11,427 bases of DNA from Dysgonamonadaceae bacterium (GTDB lineage: Bacteria > Bacteroidota > Bacteroidia > Bacteroidales > Azobacteroidaceae): positions 1-11,427 of the forward strand of contig JAIRRK010000089.1 of assembly GCA_031256015.1 (NCBI GenBank), given 5' to 3'. Within the stretch, counting starts at the first letter, position 1; every line of letters begins with the position of its first letter. A program made the position numbers and the translations under genes. Below the pieces are notes generated by a model. It ran no database searches, was not told the DNA's origin, and saw only the letters and a list, made by a program, of their open reading frames with translations. Below are positions 6,584-11,427 of the stretch, one piece after another.

Positions 6584-8429
6584 TGTCTCTATCTCTTTTA
6601 GGCTTTTTCTCAGCCGGTTTATTTTTTGTAATTTCGATTGGTTTTTGCTTTTCCTGCGGAATAGCCGTCACATTCCATGACTGTTCCCATTCCACGTATT
6701 TTTTTACTTCGAAAAATCCCGGGTAATAATAAACATCTTCCGGTTGTTTGTTTTCGGAATAGTTTCCTGTATCCCATTTCCCGTTTTCATTTCGGTCATC
6801 AATATAACGCAGATAATACTTTCCCGGTTTCAGATTTTCAAAAGCCAACTCTCCGTCAACGATATTCGACTTTTTTATCGGAACACCGCTTGCGTTTAAG
6901 AGTTGTCCGAATCCGTTACCTTCAATTCCGCTCAACGGAATGTAAAGACTTCCATATTCTTCTTCTCCGAGCGTTTTTATAAAAGTTTCTTTCGCATCGT
7001 TCCACTTTCCATAAACACTATGAATGGCAGCAGAATCAATCGATATCCGATATTCTTGCCGGAAAGGCCAAACAAAGTCGATGTAATAAATCAACGGATT
7101 CAAACTGTCGCGTAAAACAGGCAAATCAACCTTTTGCAGGAAAGTATCTATTTTTTGTTCGATAAGAATCATGGAAGAATCAAACGATGACAAAGGCTCT
7201 GAAAATTTGATTTTGAATGTATCGGCAATATCGATTACTCCGCTTTTAGTAAATTCGATATTCAGAAAATCAATCCGGTCGTCTTTTCTGTCCTCTGTGT
7301 TTTGTTTTCTGCGCTGAAATAATCCGATGGTATCATTCTTTTCAACCAAAACACGTAATGTATCACGAGTCAGATAGGTTGCTTCCACCCACAAAGTATC
7401 TTGTCGGGCAATCAATGAATCCGTAATCCAGTAAGTCATCAATTTTTGATCGGGCGATTGTTCCAATACATACCAATCGTTTTTCTCCGAATCATTGTCA
7501 TTCAACAAATTAATGGTCGGAGGCATTCCCGTATCGGAATTAAACTCCATAGTAAATTGATGAGGAGCTGTTCTTTCGGTTTTTAAAAGATACGGATTGT
7601 CGTAATGTTCTTCAAACAATTTCAGTATGATATTGTCCGGAGTAAAACGAGTATAATCGACCGGCGTTATTGTTTCGATGGTAATTGTATCTTTCCATAT
7701 TGTATCCATCCTGATGGCAGGCTCGAAAGAAGGAATAATCAGACTGTCGCTAAACGCAATTGCTTCGGTCACCTGATCGAACCTAAAATTACGGTTTGCG
7801 TCTTTCAAGGCAAAAATACGGTAAGTACCGGGAGCCACATTCCGTATAGCGAATCGACCCCAATCGTTTGTTTGCGATGTCCGCAAAAAAGGTTTGGATG
7901 TAAACGCCGTATCGGAATGATCGGAGTGAATCCCGATAATTATTTTGGGCATCGGTTCTAAATCTTCCGCATTCAACACCTGTCCCGAAATTTCCAATGA
8001 GTCGACAACATCTCCTGTCGCAAAAGCGAATGAAAATCCTTCCAGTGCATTTTTCTCATTATTATCGACGATTGCATCCGTGAAATCGAATGTATACGTT
8101 GTATTGGGTATTAAAGTATCTTTCAGTTCCACGGTGATTTTTTTCCCGACGGCACTAATCGAAGGATTTTTTAATTGAGGCGGAGTAATAATTACTTTTT
8201 CGTTCGGATTTTCAATTGAAATATATTCATCAAAAAGGAGAGTTATCTTGTTCTTATCCACATTAATCGCGTTCGGGTTCGGATTACTTGCCATAAATCG
8301 GGGAGGATCGATGTCGTAATTTCCTCCGCCCGGATTTCCTATACCGGCACAAGCATAAAATCCGCAGATAACAAGCAGTGAATAAATACTTCCGAAAAGA
8401 ATTTTTTTCAAAGATAAAAGAAACCGCAT
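6525..8429 (-). CDS. Envelope lipoprotein with N-terminal Ig-like (Big_5) domain
   Basis: From ATG 8429 this is 634 residues. The signal peptide (MRFLLSLKK, then a hydrophobic stretch) leads to a probable lipobox ending at Cys27 (GFYAC), although F at -3 is atypical. The glycine-rich GIGNPGGG linker after it is common in surface or periplasmic lipoproteins. Residues about 39-140 form a Big_5-type Ig-like domain, with PNAINV, FDEYI, NTTYTFDF and FSFAFATGD as landmarks. A carboxypeptidase-regulatory-like segment follows (about 145-230). Repeats of this type recur near the end, with DDRNENGKWD at about 544-553 resembling a calcium-binding loop. The last 40 residues are charged and low-complexity. 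A TTG at 8456 is in frame but lies inside the -7 box, so ATG 8429 is the start. It is a widespread conserved Bacteroidota family of unknown role and the first gene of its operon. Confidence 0.85.
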   Translation of the reverse strand: MRFLLSLKKILFGSIYSLLVICGFYACAGIGNPGGGNYDIDPPRFMASNPNPNAINVDKNKITLLFDEYISIENPNEKVIITPPQLKNPSISAVGKKITVELKDTLIPNTTYTFDFTDAIVDNNEKNALEGFSFAFATGDVVDSLEISGQVLNAEDLEPMPKIIIGIHSDHSDTAFTSKPFLRTSQTNDWGRFAIRNVAPGTYRIFALKDANRNFRFDQVTEAIAFSDSLIIPSFEPAIRMDTIWKDTITIETITPVDYTRFTPDNIILKLFEEHYDNPYLLKTERTAPHQFTMEFNSDTGMPPTINLLNDNDSEKNDWYVLEQSPDQKLMTYWITDSLIARQDTLWVEATYLTRDTLRVLVEKNDTIGLFQRRKQNTEDRKDDRIDFLNIEFTKSGVIDIADTFKIKFSEPLSSFDSSMILIEQKIDTFLQKVDLPVLRDSLNPLIYYIDFVWPFRQEYRISIDSAAIHSVYGKWNDAKETFIKTLGEEEYGSLYIPLSGIEGNGFGQLLNASGVPIKKSNIVDGELAFENLKPGKYYLRYIDDRNENGKWDTGNYSENKQPEDVYYYPGFFEVKKYVEWEQSWNVTAIPQEKQKPIEITKNKPAEKKPKRDRDNENKTNTNSTTSSMPRMPF

Positions 8430-8453
8430 ACGTTTTTGTATTATACCGAAGTA

Positions 8454-8461
8454 CAAAAGTA
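8454..8461 (-). promoter_or_regulatory. -7 promoter box TAnnTTTG (lipoprotein-ribF operon)
   Basis: The minus strand reads TACTTTTG, an exact TAnnTTTG match 24 nt before the ATG at 8429. Predicted transcription starts near 8447. A -33 element is not clear; a TTG at 8488-8486 is 24 nt upstream. A second minus-strand match, TAAATTTG, lies at 8510-8517 and could be an alternative start. Confidence 0.6.
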
Positions 8462-8553
8462 CACTTTTTAATTAAAAAAACAGGACAAGTTACAAAAGGT
8501 TCCATACAACAAATTTAAAAAATAAAAATAACCGTATGAGATAAAAAAGGAAG

Positions 8554-8611
8554 AAAGAGTAGATTTTTACCCGTTAAGTGATGTCGTCGTGTTGTTCATC
8601 TACGACTCTTT
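8554..8611. repeat. Imperfect inverted repeat between divergent genes
   Basis: AAAGAGTAGAT (8554-8564) can pair with ATCTA at 8598-8602 plus CTCTTT at 8606-8611, leaving a 3-nt bulge. A competing stem is GTCGT (8586-8590) with ACGAC (8602-8606), using the same right arm. The repeat lies in the region 8462-8677 between the divergent -7 boxes, where no gene is visible. It may be an operator or part of an unannotated small transcript; nothing in the sequence decides this. Confidence 0.35.
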
Positions 8612-8677
8612 TAAGCAAAGTATTTCTTCATTTAATTATTTTATTCAAAAATGAACCAAGCAATAAATTTTTATTAT

Positions 8678-8685
8678 TACATTTG
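8678..8685 (+). promoter_or_regulatory. -7 promoter box TAnnTTTG (Dps-like ferritin gene)
   Basis: The bases TACATTTG match TAnnTTTG. Predicted transcription starts near 8692, giving a leader of about 46 nt to the ATG at 8738. This rules out the in-frame ATG at 8651, which lies upstream of the box. Confidence 0.55.
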
Positions 8686-8737
8686 TTTCAATTTAAGTAC
8701 TTACAAATATTATTTATTAATTTATAATTTTTTGAAT

Positions 8738-9250
8738 ATGAAAACAGAAGTTAAAAAAAAGGGTGTTGCTATTTTATCATTGGATGTCGATAAATTGATT
8801 GAAATGCTGAACGCCGCACTGGCAGAAGAATGGTTGGCTTATTATCAGTATTGGATCGGTGCTCAATTGGTGGAAGGCCCGATGAGAACACAAGTGGAAA
8901 CCGAATTGTTGGAACACGCACAAGAAGAGTTGGCTCATGCCGATCGAGTAGCAAAACGTATCATTGAGTTAAATGGAACTCCTATCTTAAATCCTGCAGA
9001 ATGGATTGACAAAGCTCGTTGCAAATACGAAGCTCCGGATGATACTTATGTAGAAACTATTTTAGCTCAAAATATACGCGGAGAACGCTGCGCTATTCAA
9101 CGTTATCAAGAAATAGCCGATTATACCGACAAAACCGACTGGGTGACTCACTCAATGGCTGTTGAAATTTTGGCGGAAGAAGTTGAACATGAAAAAGATT
9201 TGGACGATTTTGTTGTTGACATCAATTTGATGAAAAAGGCAATGAAATAA
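8738..9250 (+). CDS. Dps-like ferritin (DPSL, thioferritin type)
   Basis: A 170-residue four-helix ferritin-like protein that should oxidise Fe(II), probably with hydrogen peroxide, and store iron inside a protein shell, protecting the cell from oxidative damage. The bacterioferritin-type di-iron ligands are visible in order: Glu31, Glu64-x-x-His67, Glu116, Glu148-x-x-His151. The cysteine pair Cys95 (DKARCKY) and Cys118 (GERCAIQRY) sits by the fourth ligand, as in archaeal and Bacteroides DPSL proteins. This separates it from canonical bacterioferritin and Dps. It fits the length of that family. ATG 8738 is chosen because the upstream in-frame ATG precedes the -7 box and adds an AT-rich extension. 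It is monocistronic and divergent from the lipoprotein operon. Its stop is 22 bp from the convergent rnz gene, with no terminator hairpin seen. Confidence 0.88.
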   Translation: MKTEVKKKGVAILSLDVDKLIEMLNAALAEEWLAYYQYWIGAQLVEGPMRTQVETELLEHAQEELAHADRVAKRIIELNGTPILNPAEWIDKARCKYEAPDDTYVETILAQNIRGERCAIQRYQEIADYTDKTDWVTHSMAVEILAEEVEHEKDLDDFVVDINLMKKAMK

Positions 9251-9272
9251 GAAGTTGTTGATACTGCCAAAA

Positions 9273-10190
9273 CTAAATCTTCAATTTTAAATATTCGGAA
9301 GCAAGAATGGTATCGGGGAATATGGTTCTTGCTTCTTCTAATAAAACAGATTCATCAGGATAACGAGCAGAAAAATGACCTAAAACCAGTTTCTTTACAT
9401 TCGCTTGTTTGGCTATCATCGCCGCCTGCGCGGCTGATGAATGAAATGTTTCTTTCGCTCGCTTAATGTCCTTATCCGTAAACGTAGATTCGTGATAAAG
9501 AAGGTCAATATCTTTTATTATCGGAATGATGTTTTCAAAATAAGCCGTATCGGAGCAGTAAGCATAACGAACAGAAGGATCGGCCGGCCTGACGAAAACT
9601 TTATTCGGAATTAAGTCTCCTGCTTCCGTTATAAAATCTTCTCCCGCTTTTATTCTGTTTATCTGTTTAACAGGTACTTGGTGAAATTCTATCATTTCCC
9701 GAATGATATGCGGACTTTTGGCTTTTTCTTCAAATAAAAACCCGACTGTGGGAATTCGATGCTTGAGAGGAATGGTATGTACACTTAAAGACCGATTTTC
9801 AAAAATCAACTCTTTTTTGAAAGGACTAAATGAATTAAATATGACTTTGTAAGGGATTTCGCGACAAAAATGATCCAATATCGGACGAAAAATCTTTTCC
9901 GCATCAGATTGAGCGTGAATATATAAATCGGAGGTTCTTCCCAATAATCCGAAAGTAGAAATCAATCCGGGTAAACCCAAACAATGATCTCCATGCAGAT
10001 GAGAAATAAAGATATGCTCTAAGCGTCGAAAATTCAGTTTCATTTTCCGGAATTGCAATTGAGTTCCTTCTCCGCAATCAATCATATATAATTTATTTTT
10101 CAAACTGATTATTTGAGAAGTCAAATAATGTTTGGTGGTAGGGATGGCGGCTCCGCAACCCAATATATTCAACTCGAAACTTTCCATCAT
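9273..10190 (-). CDS. rnz: Ribonuclease Z (tRNA 3'-processing endonuclease)
   Basis: A 305-residue metallo-beta-lactamase-fold enzyme that cuts tRNA precursors just after the discriminator base. It has the zinc motif HLHGDH at 64-69 (HxHxDH). The other expected ligands are His144 (PLKHRIPTVGF), Asp214 (YCSDTAYF) and His272 (LGHFSARY); His233 (LYHESTF) is also in a conserved position. The segment GLPGLISTFGLLGR at 72-85 and the exosite region at about 155-195 are typical of the short RNase Z form. The length is normal. The ATG at 10190 overlaps the queE stop in an ATGA; a second ATG at 10187 would shorten it by one residue, and a longer reading from 10262 lies wholly inside queE. It is the last gene of the queD-queE operon, which places tRNA base modification and 3' trimming under one promoter. 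Confidence 0.95.
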   Translation of the reverse strand: MMESFELNILGCGAAIPTTKHYLTSQIISLKNKLYMIDCGEGTQLQFRKMKLNFRRLEHIFISHLHGDHCLGLPGLISTFGLLGRTSDLYIHAQSDAEKIFRPILDHFCREIPYKVIFNSFSPFKKELIFENRSLSVHTIPLKHRIPTVGFLFEEKAKSPHIIREMIEFHQVPVKQINRIKAGEDFITEAGDLIPNKVFVRPADPSVRYAYCSDTAYFENIIPIIKDIDLLYHESTFTDKDIKRAKETFHSSAAQAAMIAKQANVKKLVLGHFSARYPDESVLLEEARTIFPDTILASEYLKLKI

Positions 10191-10771
10191 TCTATTCCGA
10201 TTAATTTGTGTATTTGAAGAGATAATCGCCAAGCCGGAGCGGATTTGATTTGCTCTACGCAATAATCAATATTGGCCTTTGTTTGTTCCTTGTCCAACGA
10301 AAAAATCGGACTTACAAAGTAATATCGAGCAAGAGGTAAGGATTGAATATCGGGTAATATATCTCCTTTTTTTACGGGTAAACGTATTTCATCGACTTCT
10401 GCATTTATTTTTTTAATATAACTCAGACTTCCTTTCGGGCTGATGACTTTATAATCGATCCGTTCCGATAAAGGTTTCAGGCCGTTGCTTTCTATTGCCT
10501 GGTGATAACCTCTTTCTTTGAAATACGCCAAAATCGCATCGGTTAATTGCAGAGTAGGTTCTCCTCCGGTCCAAATGATCCATTTACAGGGATATTCTTT
10601 AATTTTTGATAATATTTCATCTACCGACATTTTCTTTCCGGTTTCAAAATCGGTATCACAAAAATCACAACTTAAATTGCATTGAGTTAAGCGGATAAAT
10701 ATAGAGGCTTCTCCTTGTCGTCCTCCTTCTCCTTGTAGAGAATAAAATATCTCATTTACCTCCGGGTTCAT
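10187..10771 (-). CDS. queE: 7-carboxy-7-deazaguanine synthase QueE
   Basis: A 194-residue radical SAM enzyme that contracts 6-carboxytetrahydropterin to 7-carboxy-7-deazaguanine on the way to preQ0 and queuosine in tRNA. The N-terminus has the substrate-binding region IFYSLQGEG at 8-16. The iron-sulfur cluster cysteines are Cys31, Cys35 and Cys38 (CxxxCxxC). TGGEPTLQ at 68-75 is the SAM-binding GGEP motif, and IESNG (93-97), SPK (111-113) and SLQIHKLIG (184-192) are family landmarks. The length is in the normal range. It starts 20 bp inside the queD 3' end and overlaps rnz by 4 bp. QueC and QueF, needed for the next steps, are not in the window. Confidence 0.96.
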   Translation of the reverse strand: MNPEVNEIFYSLQGEGGRQGEASIFIRLTQCNLSCDFCDTDFETGKKMSVDEILSKIKEYPCKWIIWTGGEPTLQLTDAILAYFKERGYHQAIESNGLKPLSERIDYKVISPKGSLSYIKKINAEVDEIRLPVKKGDILPDIQSLPLARYYFVSPIFSLDKEQTKANIDYCVEQIKSAPAWRLSLQIHKLIGIE

Positions 10772-11114
10772 AAATGCAGGAAGTTTTGGGTGTTTCGCTT
10801 ACTTCTACGGCAACCAATTCCGGAATTTCCGATTTAAATTGATCAAAAAGAAACTTAGCGATATTTTCTGAAGTAGGATGATAAGGAATCACATCATTCA
10901 AATGCCGATGATCTAAATGTTCATCAATAAAATGTTTGACAATTTTCAAATCATTATAATCTTTCACGAAGCCATATTCGTCCAATGTTTCCGATTTCAG
11001 ATGGATGGTTATCACGTAATTATGTCCGTGCATTCTGGCACACGGATGCCCTGCTCCCAAAAGGCTCAATACATGAGAAGCGGAAAATGAAAATTGCTTA
11101 CTTATCTTATACAT
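10752..11114 (-). CDS. queD: 6-carboxytetrahydropterin synthase QueD
   Basis: A 120-residue enzyme converting dihydroneopterin triphosphate to 6-carboxytetrahydropterin, the substrate of QueE. Zinc ligands are His14 (FSASHVL), His29 and His31 (RMHGHNY). Cys25 in CARMHGH is the catalytic cysteine of the QueD-type CxxxHxH motif, with the Asp68-His69 pair (LDHRHLND) completing the active site. ETPKT at 107-111 contains the glutamate that usually anchors the pterin ring. The ATG at 11114 is chosen because an in-frame TTG at 11141 lies within the -7 box. It leads the queD-queE-rnz operon. The predicted leader is only about 18 nt, too short for a preQ1 riboswitch. Confidence 0.95.
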   Translation of the reverse strand: MYKISKQFSFSASHVLSLLGAGHPCARMHGHNYVITIHLKSETLDEYGFVKDYNDLKIVKHFIDEHLDHRHLNDVIPYHPTSENIAKFLFDQFKSEIPELVAVEVSETPKTSCIYEPGGK

Positions 11115-11138
11115 CAATTTTTGTTTTTGACTGCAATG

Positions 11139-11146
11139 CAAAGATA
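11139..11146 (-). promoter_or_regulatory. -7 promoter box TAnnTTTG (queD operon)
   Basis: The minus strand reads TATCTTTG, matching TAnnTTTG, with transcription expected to start near 11132. No clear TTTG is visible at the -33 distance. Confidence 0.6.
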
Positions 11147-11196
11147 ATGATTTTTCGGAAATGCAGGATAATTCAGAAATTTGAACATTCCCTATT

Positions 11197-11252
11197 CAGA
11201 TGAGTAACGAATTTCTCCTCACAATTGACATCCTTTTTCATCTACTCATTTG
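11197..11252. repeat. Inverted repeat with long loop between the edge gene and queD
   Basis: CAGATGAGTA (11197-11206) can pair over 10 bp, with one G-T pair, with TACTCATTTG (11243-11252). The 36-nt loop and lack of a T run on either strand make it a poor terminator. It lies downstream of the stop of the edge gene and upstream of the queD promoter. Confidence 0.3.
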
Positions 11253-11259
11253 TTGTTGG

Positions 11260-11427
11260 TTATTGTTTATCCACTTTTTTTAAGTCTTCCAATACTTGAG
11301 CGGTAAATAATTTTCTTCCCCTTAAATTCAGAAAAAAGGAGTTGAAATACAACGAGGAATCAGTAAATCGAGAATCATCCAAATAGTCCAGAAAGGGTAT
11401 ATTTTTGACATTGGCTTCCCGGATGAA
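11260..11427 (-). CDS. C-terminal end of an SGNH/GDSL-like protein (partial)
   Basis: An open frame of 55 codons enters from the right edge and ends with TAA at 11262-11260. The visible tail contains IPFLDYLDD, RFTDSSLYFNS, FFLNLRGRKLFT and VLEDLKK. This follows the usual ending of SGNH/GDSL and DltD-like hydrolases: a strand with xPhxD(Y/F), then F.d..hF.D..HLN..Ga..fT, then a final helix. In that template the catalytic Asp and His come just before LN, and here the positions hold Asn and Phe. It may be an inactive homologue or a divergent family. The N-terminal part is outside the window, so the assignment rests on the tail alone. Confidence 0.5.
   Translation of the reverse strand, partial: FIREANVKNIPFLDYLDDSRFTDSSLYFNSFFLNLRGRKLFTAQVLEDLKKVDKQ

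Noticed and set aside
8651..8737. A longer ferritin-like protein from ATG 8651
   Set aside because: The ATG is upstream of the TACATTTG box, and the added residues are an AT-rich extension not found in ferritin-like proteins of this type.
10191..10262. A longer RNase Z from 10262
   Set aside because: The extension lies wholly within queE and reads as a basic tail without family similarity. The ATGA overlap at 10187-10190 gives a standard start and length.
11115..11259. A preQ1 riboswitch upstream of queD
   Set aside because: The predicted leader after the -7 box is about 18 nt, and I see no preQ1 aptamer sequence in the region.

Overview
The window looks like a chromosomal segment of a Bacteroidota bacterium, most likely of the order Bacteroidales. 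Three things point there. Five gene starts sit just downstream of a TAnnTTTG box, the Bacteroidota -7 promoter element. There are no clear Shine-Dalgarno sequences. The gene set includes a Dps-like thioferritin, a Big_5-type envelope lipoprotein, a DUF3108 protein and a fused ResB/CcsA cytochrome c assembly protein, all typical of that group. Protein identities come from reading motifs; no database search was possible.

Layout from left to right. A fragment of a leftward gene begins at about position 17 under its own -7 box. Divergent from it is a one-gene unit (271-1410, +) for a compact ResB-CcsA fusion used in System II cytochrome c maturation, closed by a near-perfect hairpin at 1448-1470. 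Next is a three-gene rightward cassette (1595-3793): a small GNAT-like protein, an IbrA-like PP-loop ATPase (PAPS-reductase family, DUF3440) and an IbrB-like ParB/sulfiredoxin-fold protein. It is preceded by a 10-bp tandem repeat. This is the accessory-looking part of the window and its function is not established.

The leftward operon 8429-3811 carries a Big_5 lipoprotein, a secreted DUF3108 protein, ribF (FMN/FAD synthesis) and an AEC-family permease, tightly packed with overlaps of 59 and 4 bp and one 8-bp gap. Divergent from it is a single gene for a Dps-like ferritin (8738-9250, +). The intergenic region between them holds promoter boxes for both directions and an inverted repeat.

The leftward operon 11114-9273 is queD-queE-rnz: two enzymes of preQ0/queuosine synthesis plus the tRNA 3'-end nuclease RNase Z, linked by 20-bp and 4-bp overlaps, so it reads as a tRNA-maturation operon. 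At the right edge lies the C-terminal end of a leftward protein (11260-11427), which resembles the tail of SGNH/GDSL or DltD-like hydrolases but seems to lack the catalytic Asp/His pair there.
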